DNA of 31,270 nt from Frankiales bacterium (GTDB lineage: Bacteria; Actinomycetota; Actinomycetes; Mycobacteriales; SCTD01): positions 1 through 31,270 of the forward strand of contig JAODNQ010000175.1 of NCBI GenBank assembly GCA_025464695.1, in the 5' to 3' direction. Shown here piece by piece: positions 1 to 6,610 of the stretch. A model generated the notes under the pieces. It did not search any database. It saw only the letters and a program-made list of their open reading frames with translations, and was not told the DNA's origin. Position 1 is the first letter of the stretch. Every line of letters begins with the position of its first letter. The position numbers and the translations under genes were made by a program.

Positions 1-87
1 AACAGGCGACGACAGCGAGCACTCGGCAAGCTCACGCCGGTCGAGTACGAACTCGCCTTCACCCGTCAGGCCGCACTCGCGGCATAG
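1..87 (+). pseudogene. C-terminal end of an IS3-type transposase (cut by window edge)
   Basis: Frame 1 runs open from the window edge to a TAG at 85-87. It encodes 28 residues starting NRRRQRALGKLTPVEYE, which is the typical end of the DDE integrase domain of IS3-family OrfB transposases (the pattern N-x-R-R-H/Q-x-x-L-G-x-L-[ST]-P-x-x-[FY]-E). Only the tail is visible, so it cannot be decided whether the element is complete to the left or a remnant. Its presence marks a mobile-element boundary on the left flank of the catabolic island. Confidence 0.72.
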
Positions 88-101
88 TCCAACTCAAGCA
101 G

Positions 102-125
102 TGTCAACCAGACCTGCAGCAGACC
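102..125. repeat. possible right terminal inverted repeat of the IS3-type element
   Basis: Fifteen bases after the transposase stop lies TGTCAACCAGACCTGCAGC, continuing into AGACCC. It has the placement and TGTCAACC-like composition seen at many IS3-family ends. The left end is outside the window, so the repeat cannot be paired and the exact border and target duplication are unknown. The rest of 88-158 shows no gene or clear hairpin. Confidence 0.25.
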
Positions 126-158
126 CGTGGGGCGCCCTGCTCGTCAGACGGGTGGAGC

Positions 159-1628
159 TCAGCCGGCGTGGAAGCCGATGCCCTTTGCCTCCATGAAGTC
201 GAGCAGGCCTTCCTCGCCGTACTCCCGGCCGAGCCCGCTGCGCTTGTAGCCGCCGAAGGGCAGCTCGGGGTGCATGCCGCCGGGACCGCCGTTGATGCCG
301 ATGTGCCCGGTGCGGACGCCCAGGCAGATCGCGTACGCGGCGCCCGTGTCCTTGCTGAACACCTGCCCGCCGAGCCCGAACGGGCTGTCGTTGGCGATCG
401 CCACGGCCTCCTCGTCGGTGTCGAACGGCAGGACGACGCTCACCGGGCCGAAGACCTCCTCGCGAGCGAGGCGCGCGGAGTTCGTCAGCCCCGTGACCAT
501 GGTCGGCTCGTAGAAGAAGCCGCGGTCGAGCCCCTCCGGCCGCCGTCCGCCGGCAACGACGGTGCCGCCCTCGGCGACGCCCGCGGAGACCAGCTCCTCG
601 ACGCGCGCGCGCTGCGACTCGCGGATGAGCGGGCCCATCCCGACGCCGGCCTCGCGGGGCGGGCCGACCCGGATGCGGGCCAGCACGGCGGCGACCTGGG
701 TCACGAACTCGTCGTGGAGGGACCGGTGCACCAGGTGGCGCGTCGTCAGGGCGCAGCCCTGCCCGGCCTGCGTCACGATGGACCGGACCGCGTACGTGAC
801 GGCGGCCTCGAGGTCCGCGTCCGCCCGGACGACGAGCGCCGACTTTCCTCCGAGCTCGAGCAGGACGCGTGCCAGGTTCGGGGCCGCCTGCGCCGCCACC
901 CTCGCCCCGACCGTGTCCGAGCCGGTGAAGGTGACGACGTCGACGCGGGGGTCGGAGGTCAGCGCGGTGCCGACCTCGACGTCGCCGGAGACGATGTTGA
1001 GGACGCCGGGTGGGAGGTCTGCCTCCTCGGCCGCCCGAGCGAGGGCGTAGCACTGGAGCGGGGTCAGGGGGCTCGGCTTCAACACGGTGGTGCAGCCGGC
1101 GGCGAGCGCCTGCCCGACCTTGGCGAGCGAGATGAAGAACGGGAAGTTGAAGGGGGTGAGGGCCGCGACGACGCCGCAGGGCTCGTGCACGACCATGCCT
1201 GACCCGAGTCCGGCATGGCCCACCACGGGGCTGACGGGACGCACCCGCTCGCGGCCGGACTGCTCGACGGCCCATGCCAGGTGGTGCATCGCGATGCCGA
1301 CGTGGAACTGCAGGGCGGCTGCGGGCAGGGCGCCGGTCTCGTCGACGACCGTCTCGGCGATCTCCTGCCGCCGGTGGTCGAGCGCGTCGTAGAAGCGGAC
1401 GAGGTGCTTCTGCCTGGTCTTGGGTGCCATGCGGCCCCACGGGCCCTGGTCGAAGGCACGGCGGGCGGCGCCCACGGCGGCTCCCGTGCTCTGCGCGTCG
1501 CCGTCCTGCCCGAGGGCGACCACCTGCTCGGTGGCCGGGTCGAGGACCTCGTTCAGGGGGCCGTCGCCGTCGTACCAGGCGCCGTCCACGTAGGGGCGGA
1601 AGGCCAGCTCGCTGGTGGGGGTGTCCAC
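159..1628 (-). CDS. NAD(P)-dependent aldehyde dehydrogenase
   Basis: The 489-aa product is a full-length member of the aldehyde dehydrogenase superfamily, which oxidises an aldehyde to its carboxylate with NAD(P)+. The catalytic pair is visible: Glu258 in LELGGKS and Cys292 in QAGQGCALT. The cofactor-loop motif TFTGSDTVG and the late motif EEVFGPV are also present. The start is a GTG at 1628 with GAGGAG at 1633-1638, four bases upstream. It is transcribed away from the fusion gene at 1789, with a 160-bp shared intergenic region. In context it would convert an aldehyde made by the P450 or an alcohol dehydrogenase into an acid for the acyl-CoA ligases. The substrate cannot be read from the sequence. 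Confidence 0.93.
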   Translation of the reverse strand: MDTPTSELAFRPYVDGAWYDGDGPLNEVLDPATEQVVALGQDGDAQSTGAAVGAARRAFDQGPWGRMAPKTRQKHLVRFYDALDHRRQEIAETVVDETGALPAAALQFHVGIAMHHLAWAVEQSGRERVRPVSPVVGHAGLGSGMVVHEPCGVVAALTPFNFPFFISLAKVGQALAAGCTTVLKPSPLTPLQCYALARAAEEADLPPGVLNIVSGDVEVGTALTSDPRVDVVTFTGSDTVGARVAAQAAPNLARVLLELGGKSALVVRADADLEAAVTYAVRSIVTQAGQGCALTTRHLVHRSLHDEFVTQVAAVLARIRVGPPREAGVGMGPLIRESQRARVEELVSAGVAEGGTVVAGGRRPEGLDRGFFYEPTMVTGLTNSARLAREEVFGPVSVVLPFDTDEEAVAIANDSPFGLGGQVFSKDTGAAYAICLGVRTGHIGINGGPGGMHPELPFGGYKRSGLGREYGEEGLLDFMEAKGIGFHAG

Positions 1629-1727
1629 GGGTCTCCTCGACGTCCTGTCTCACTAGGTCAGAGGACTGTGGCGCGTCCTGGCGCGTTCGGCAAGCAGCTC
1701 GGGGACCCGAGGCTGTGGTCAGGAGCC

Positions 1728-1770
1728 GTGACAGCGCTCACACTGTCCTGGTATACCTGGTGCACTACGT
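1728..1770 (+). promoter_or_regulatory. promoter and GTGCAC operator (site A) of the 1789 operon
   Basis: A candidate promoter has -35 GTGACA (1728-1733), an 18-bp spacer and an extended -10 TGGTATACC (TATACC at 1752-1757). The 16-mer ACCTGGTGCACTACGT at 1755-1770 overlaps the -10 and the expected start point. It is the exact reverse complement of site D (29268-29283) and shares GTGCAC-centred half-sites with sites B and C. Position over the start point is typical of a TetR-like repressor operator (inference). The site may also influence the divergent aldehyde dehydrogenase 127 bp away. The rest of 1629-1788 shows nothing else recognisable. Confidence 0.6.
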
Positions 1771-1788
1771 CTGCTGAAGGAGCGACCT

Positions 1789-4467
1789 GTGCGCGTGCTG
1801 CTGACCGGTGTGAGCGGGCTGGTGGGGCTGGCGACCGCCCGCCGTCTGGCGGGTGCGGGCCACGAGGTGGTCGGGCTGAGCCGGACGGCCCCGCTGGAGC
1901 TGCCTCGGGGGGTCGAGCACCGCGCCGTGGACGTGCGCGACGCGGCGGCGGTGGCCGAGGCGATGACCGGTTGCGACACCGTCCTGCACAGCGCGTTCAT
2001 GCTGGACGACCGCGCCGGCGCCGACGCGATGCGCGCGGTCAACGTGGACGGGACGCGCAACCTGCTGCGGGCAGCCGAAGCGGCGGGCGCCGAGCGCCTG
2101 GTCTTCGTCTCCTCCTCGACGGCCTACGGGCCCCGGCGCTCGCTGGGCCAGGCGCCGAGCCGGGAGGCGGACCCGCTGGCGCCGCACCCGCTGCAGGCCT
2201 ACGCCGTCCACAAGGCCGAGTGCGAGGCGCTGGTCGCGGCTTCCTCCCTCGAGACCGCGTCGGTCCGCTCGACGATCGTGCTCGGCCGGGGCACCGACAA
2301 CCGCCTCCAGGAGCAGCTCGCCGCGAGCCGGCACGTGGTGCCCATCGGCGACGCGTACCCGTGGCAGCTCGTCCACCACGACGACGTCGCGCGCTTCCTG
2401 GCGCTGTCGGTCGAGCCCGGCCGTCCCACGGGCCCGGTGAACCTCGCCGCCGACGACGGCCTGACGATGGAGGAGATCGCGCGGCTGCTGTCGCGCGGCG
2501 TCGTCCGCGTGCCGCTCCCGGTCCTCCGCAAGGCGGTGGACACGGTGGGCGGCCTGCTGCACCTGTCCGCTGGCGAGCTCGAGTGCGGACTCCACATGCC
2601 CCTGCTGGACACCGAGCACCTGCGCACGGCCTGGGGCTTCACGCCCGCGTGGAGCTCCGCGGAGACCGTCGAGGACACGCGGCTCGCCGTGTCTGGCGTG
2701 CGGGCGCGCCGGGGACGGGTCACGACCGTGACGGGCCGGATCCCCTACCGCCACCACATCGTCGTCGACCGGGTGCCTGCGCCGGACGGCGCTCCGCTCG
2801 TCCCCGGGGGTCCAGAAGGGGTGCGGGGGAGCCTCGACTCCCCGGTCGACCCGCGCTTCCCGGTGTACTCGCAGACCAACCTCTCCGAGGCGCTGCCGGG
2901 CCCGTCCACGCCCCTGACCATCGACGTGCAGGGACGGGCCCTGCGCGGCACCACCTCCGCCGTGGCCGACCTGCTCCGCCTGCCCGGCGCGCTGCACACG
3001 GAGTCCTCGGCCCGGCTGCAGGGGGTCCACGGCCACTGCTTCTACATCAACGGGTCCGCGTCCTGGCACGTGGCCAGCACCATGCCGGGCACGGACCCCG
3101 ACGAGCACGCCGACCAGTGGGTCGGCCGGCACACTGCCGACCTCCCCGGCGGCAAGGCGTCGATCTCCGGCACCTACCGCGCGCCTGCCCGCGGGGCGCT
3201 GGAGCAGGCGAAGGTGGTCGGCGCTCTCGGCCGGGACCTGCTGGCCATGGCGAGGCACGCGCGGCTGGACATCGAGGAGGGCCGGCGCCACACCGAGCGG
3301 CTCGCGTCCCTGGAGCAGGACCTGCCCGGACTGTCGGACGAGCGCCTGCAGGCCGGACTGCTGCTCGCGGGCGACGTCCTCGCGTTCCTCTGGACTGTGC
3401 AGGGGTGCCTGAACCTGGTCAGCGGTACAGCGCTGCAGGTCGCGACCAGGGGCAAGCCCGACGCCAGCCTCGGACACGGCGACGACCTCGTCAGCAGCGC
3501 GACCCTGCGCGGCGTGCGTGAGCTCGCGCGGACCGTGGCGGGCGACCCGGTGCTCGCGGCCCTGCTCGCGGACGGGTCGCCCGGCCTCGCCGAGCGCGTC
3601 CTCGACGTCGCTCCGGGGTTCTTCGCGGAGGTGCAGGAGCGGCTCGCCCAGTTCGGCCACCGCGGCGCGGGGGAGGCCGAGCTGTCCTCCCGGAGCTTCG
3701 CTGACGACGTCGACGCCTTTCTCGGGACGGTCGGCCGGGCAGCCAGCAGTGTCCGCGAGGAGGCTGCCCCGGCCACGCGCGGGGCTCCCACGTTCCTCGC
3801 CCGGCAGGCGTCCCGGCTGCTGTCCGAGCGCGAGCAGAACCGCGACCTCACGATGCGCGCCACGGCGGCCCTGCGCCACCTCGCCCTCGAGCAGGGGCGC
3901 CGGCTCGTCGCCGCGGCGCGGCTGGCGGCGCCGGACGACGCCTTCTACCTGCTGCTGGCCGAGCTGCTCGACCCCCCGGCCGACGCTCAGGTGCGCGTCC
4001 GGGAGCGACGGGCCGAGCGGACGCGGCTGGCGGCCCTCGCGATGCCGGCCGTCTTCAACGTCACCTGGGAGGGGGAGGCGGCCCAGCAGGTGCTGCGCCA
4101 GGGCGATGTGCTCCAGGGCATCCCGATCTGTGCGGGGACCGTCACCGGCCGCGTCCGCGTCCTCGACGCCGACTCCGTCGACGACTTCGAGCCCGACGAG
4201 GTCCTCGTCGCGCACGTCACCGACGTCGGCTACACGGCGTTGTTCGGCCACGCGGCAGCCGTGGTCACCGACCTCGGTGGCGTCATGTCGCACGCCGCGG
4301 TGGTCGCGCGGGAGTTCGGCGTGCCGTGCGTGGTCGACACGCAGCACGCGAGCACGCGCCTGCAGACCGGTGCGCTCGTCGAGGTCGACGGCGCCAAGGG
4401 CACCGTCACCGTCCTCGAGGACGCGCCGTCCGCCGGCGTCCTCGACCTCGTCGCCCAGCCCGCCTGA
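1789..4467 (+). CDS. SDR/NAD-epimerase fused to rifampin-phosphotransferase-like substrate domain and phosphohistidine domain
   Basis: The 892-aa product has three parts. Residues 1-300 are an extended SDR/NAD-epimerase domain: GVSGLVG at 7-13, SSSTAYG, and Tyr138-x3-Lys142. Residues about 358-780 match the middle domain of rifampin phosphotransferase/PEP-synthase-like enzymes: YSQTNLSEALPGPSTPLT, FYINGSASWHVASTMPG, FGHRGAGEAELS around His624, and DDAFYLLLAELL. Residues about 785-890 are the swivelling phosphohistidine domain, with GIPICAGTVTGRV and LGGVMSHAAVV; His835 is the phosphate carrier. There is no ATP-grasp domain, the usual N-terminal partner, so the SDR occupies its place. The GTG start has GAAGGAG at 1776-1782. 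A P450 gene follows after 17 bp. Role inferred: oxidoreduction plus phosphotransfer on an organic alcohol, with ATP-driven charging supplied in trans, perhaps by the 6611 product. Domain calls are firm; the reaction is not. Confidence 0.88.
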   Translation: MRVLLTGVSGLVGLATARRLAGAGHEVVGLSRTAPLELPRGVEHRAVDVRDAAAVAEAMTGCDTVLHSAFMLDDRAGADAMRAVNVDGTRNLLRAAEAAGAERLVFVSSSTAYGPRRSLGQAPSREADPLAPHPLQAYAVHKAECEALVAASSLETASVRSTIVLGRGTDNRLQEQLAASRHVVPIGDAYPWQLVHHDDVARFLALSVEPGRPTGPVNLAADDGLTMEEIARLLSRGVVRVPLPVLRKAVDTVGGLLHLSAGELECGLHMPLLDTEHLRTAWGFTPAWSSAETVEDTRLAVSGVRARRGRVTTVTGRIPYRHHIVVDRVPAPDGAPLVPGGPEGVRGSLDSPVDPRFPVYSQTNLSEALPGPSTPLTIDVQGRALRGTTSAVADLLRLPGALHTESSARLQGVHGHCFYINGSASWHVASTMPGTDPDEHADQWVGRHTADLPGGKASISGTYRAPARGALEQAKVVGALGRDLLAMARHARLDIEEGRRHTERLASLEQDLPGLSDERLQAGLLLAGDVLAFLWTVQGCLNLVSGTALQVATRGKPDASLGHGDDLVSSATLRGVRELARTVAGDPVLAALLADGSPGLAERVLDVAPGFFAEVQERLAQFGHRGAGEAELSSRSFADDVDAFLGTVGRAASSVREEAAPATRGAPTFLARQASRLLSEREQNRDLTMRATAALRHLALEQGRRLVAAARLAAPDDAFYLLLAELLDPPADAQVRVRERRAERTRLAALAMPAVFNVTWEGEAAQQVLRQGDVLQGIPICAGTVTGRVRVLDADSVDDFEPDEVLVAHVTDVGYTALFGHAAAVVTDLGGVMSHAAVVAREFGVPCVVDTQHASTRLQTGALVEVDGAKGTVTVLEDAPSAGVLDLVAQPA

Positions 4468-4484
4468 CTCCCAGGAGCCTCTTC

Positions 4485-5693
4485 GTGACCACCGCACCCG
4501 TTCAGCCCTCCTACGCTCCGCGATCGGACAAGCCGGTCGACCCGTGGCCGGTCATCGCGGCCGACCGGGCGCAGTGCCCGGTCGCGCACAACGCGGACCT
4601 CGGCGCCATCGCCGTCCTGCGCTACGAGGACATCAAGGAGGCCGTCAAGGACCCGAGCACCTTCGTGAACCGGTACCACACGGCCCGGGTCATGGACGTC
4701 GAGCTGCCGGTCGACGCCCAGGTGCTGGCGTTCGCCGACGCGCCGCGCCACGGCCGGCAGCGCCGGCTGCTGTCCGCCGCCCTGTCCGCGGCCCGGGTCG
4801 AGGAGCGCAAGCAGCGCATCCAGGAGATCGCGGACGAGATGGTCGACGGCCTGCTCGCCGGCGGCCCCACCTTCGAGCTCGTGGAGCAGTTCGCGCGGCC
4901 CTTCCCGGGCGCCGTCCTCGCCGAGGTCCTCGGCGTGCCTCCGGAGGACCGCGCCTCCTTCGTCCGCGGGGCCCAGCTGTCCGAGGCGGGGGCGTCGTTC
5001 GCCCGCCGCGAGGACATCCCGTGGCTCGACCAGCTCGACGCCTGGCAGGACTACATCCGCGTCCTCGTGAAGGGCAAGCGCGAGGCGGGCGAGGGGACCG
5101 GAGACCTCATCTCGGCGCTCTGCTTCGCGGACGTCCAGGGCGACCGGTTCACGGACGAGGAGGTCGCGCAGATGGTCAAGCTGCTCCTGCAGGCCGGGAA
5201 CACGACCACCACCAGCCTCCTCGGCAACGCCGTCGTCGCGCTCGACGCGTTCCCGGAGCAGAAGGCGCTGTTCCTGTCCGACCCGGCAGGCCGGGTCAAG
5301 GGCGTCGTGGAGGAGACGCTGCGCTACGACGGACCCCTCCACGGGCTGTACCGCAAGGCCGTCGAGGACGCCGAGCTCGGCGGCTGTCCCGTGCGGGCCG
5401 GAGAGTCCGTGTGGCTGGGCTTCGGAGCCGGCAGCCACGACCCGGAGGTCTTCTCCGACCCCGAGAGGTACGACATCACGCGCTCGTTCGCGACGCCGCA
5501 CCTGGGCTTCGGGCAGGGCATGCACTTCTGCGCCGGTTCGAACCTCGCCCGCGCCGAGGCTCTCGTCGCGCTCGAGACGCTCTACCGGCGGCTGCCCGGC
5601 CTGCGCGTGCGTGAGGGGTTCGTGCCGCAGCAGCTCCAGGCCGCGGTCTTCCGCAGCTGGCAGAGCATCGAGATGGTCTACGACGCGCCGTGA
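4485..5693 (+). CDS. cytochrome P450 monooxygenase
   Basis: The 402-aa soluble bacterial-type P450 should hydroxylate a lipophilic substrate using O2 and electrons from a ferredoxin system not encoded here. The haem-ligand motif FGQGMHFCAG gives Cys349, and the K-helix ETLR precedes YDGPLHGLYRKA. The I-helix reads AGNTTTTSLLGN (237-248). The residue normally Asp/Glu before the conserved Thr is Thr240, a departure from the usual AG-x-[D/E]-T-T pattern that affects proton delivery. The chosen start is GTG 4485, with AGGAG at 4473-4477. An upstream in-frame start at 4326 would lie inside the preceding gene's phosphohistidine domain and is rejected. The stop overlaps the next gene's GTG (GTGA), so the two are translationally coupled. 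Confidence 0.94.
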   Translation: MTTAPVQPSYAPRSDKPVDPWPVIAADRAQCPVAHNADLGAIAVLRYEDIKEAVKDPSTFVNRYHTARVMDVELPVDAQVLAFADAPRHGRQRRLLSAALSAARVEERKQRIQEIADEMVDGLLAGGPTFELVEQFARPFPGAVLAEVLGVPPEDRASFVRGAQLSEAGASFARREDIPWLDQLDAWQDYIRVLVKGKREAGEGTGDLISALCFADVQGDRFTDEEVAQMVKLLLQAGNTTTTSLLGNAVVALDAFPEQKALFLSDPAGRVKGVVEETLRYDGPLHGLYRKAVEDAELGGCPVRAGESVWLGFGAGSHDPEVFSDPERYDITRSFATPHLGFGQGMHFCAGSNLARAEALVALETLYRRLPGLRVREGFVPQQLQAAVFRSWQSIEMVYDAP

Positions 5694-6541
5694 CAGCCGT
5701 GCTCGAACCGGAGCGCCTGCGGCTCGACGGCGCAGGCGTCGCCCTGGCGGCGGACGCCTACGGCCCTGACGACGGCGCCCGGGTCCTGCTCCTGCACGGG
5801 GGCGGGCAGACGCGGCGGTCCTGGCGCGGTGCTGCCGCCGGGCTCGGGGCCGACGGGCTGCGCGCGGTCGCCCTCGACCTGCGCGGCCACGGGGACAGCG
5901 GGTGGTCTCCCGACGCGCAGTACGGACCGGAGGCGCACGCGGCAGACGTCGTGGCGCTGGTGCCGCAGCTCGGTGCCCCGCTCGTCCTCGTCGGTGCGAG
6001 CCTCGGCGGGCTCGCCTCGCTGCTCGCCGCTGCCGAGCTGGGCCCCGAGGTCGTCCGCGGCCTCGTCCTGGTGGACATCGTGCCCCGGATACGGCGGCAG
6101 GGCGCCGAACGGGTCGTCGCCTTCATGCGGGGCGCGCCGGACGGCTTCGCGTCCCTGGAGGAGGCCGCAGACGCCGTCGCCTCGTACCTGCCGCACCGCT
6201 CCCGTCCGCGCACCACCGACGGGCTGCGCACCAACCTGCGGCAGCGTCAGGACGGGCGCTGGGTCTGGCACTGGGACCCGCGGATGCTCCAGGACCCCGA
6301 CGCAGGCAAGCGGCTGCGCGGGCTCGCGGCGCTGGAGTCCGCGGCGGAGGAGCTGCGCGTGCCCGTCGTGCTCGTGCGCGGGCTGCAGTCGGACGTGGTC
6401 GACGACGACGGCGTCGCCCGGCTGCGTGCGCAGGTGCCCGGCCTGCAGGTCGTCGATCTCGAGAAGGCAGCCCACACGGCCGCGACGGACGACAACGCGG
6501 GCTTCGCCTCGGCCGTCGTGGACTTCGTCCGGACGCTGTGA
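5690..6541 (+). CDS. alpha/beta-fold hydrolase
   Basis: The 283-aa protein has the alpha/beta hydrolase layout: LLLHGGGQTRRSW oxyanion-side strand (about 32-45), DLRGHGDSGW, the nucleophile elbow GASLGG with Ser104, a helical cap (about 125-215), a late acidic segment LQSDVVDDDG, and the catalytic His262 in AAHTA. It would hydrolyse an ester, lactone, enol or similar bond in the cytoplasm (no signal peptide). The nucleophile is Ser, which argues against haloalkane dehalogenase or epoxide hydrolase, where it is Asp. Its GTG overlaps the P450 stop (GTGA), so it probably works on the P450 product or an adjacent intermediate. Substrate unknown. Confidence 0.9.
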   Translation: MTAVLEPERLRLDGAGVALAADAYGPDDGARVLLLHGGGQTRRSWRGAAAGLGADGLRAVALDLRGHGDSGWSPDAQYGPEAHAADVVALVPQLGAPLVLVGASLGGLASLLAAAELGPEVVRGLVLVDIVPRIRRQGAERVVAFMRGAPDGFASLEEAADAVASYLPHRSRPRTTDGLRTNLRQRQDGRWVWHWDPRMLQDPDAGKRLRGLAALESAAEELRVPVVLVRGLQSDVVDDDGVARLRAQVPGLQVVDLEKAAHTAATDDNAGFASAVVDFVRTL

Positions 6542-6610
6542 CGCAGGGCCGTGACAACGCGCACACCTGTATGACATGGTTAGCGATGTGAGAGCCACTG
6601 AGGAGTCGAG

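Noticed and set aside
724..736. CGGTGCACCAGGT, resembling one half of the GTGCAC operator
   Set aside because: It lies deep inside the aldehyde dehydrogenase coding region, only one half matches, and no promoter is nearby. Probably chance.
4326..4484. Upstream extension of the P450 reading frame
   Set aside because: It overlaps the phosphohistidine domain of the preceding gene and has no P450-like sequence; GTG 4485 has an AGGAG at proper distance.
1765..4497. Long minus-strand open frame opposite the fusion gene (and similar long antisense frames elsewhere)
   Set aside because: Expected from very high GC third positions. The translations are Arg/Gly/Pro/Ala-rich without family motifs, while the opposite frames have complete conserved domains.
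6566..6581. ACCTGTATGACATGGT before the PPDK-like gene as a diverged operator
   Set aside because: Only the outer three bases are symmetric and the GTGCAC core is missing.
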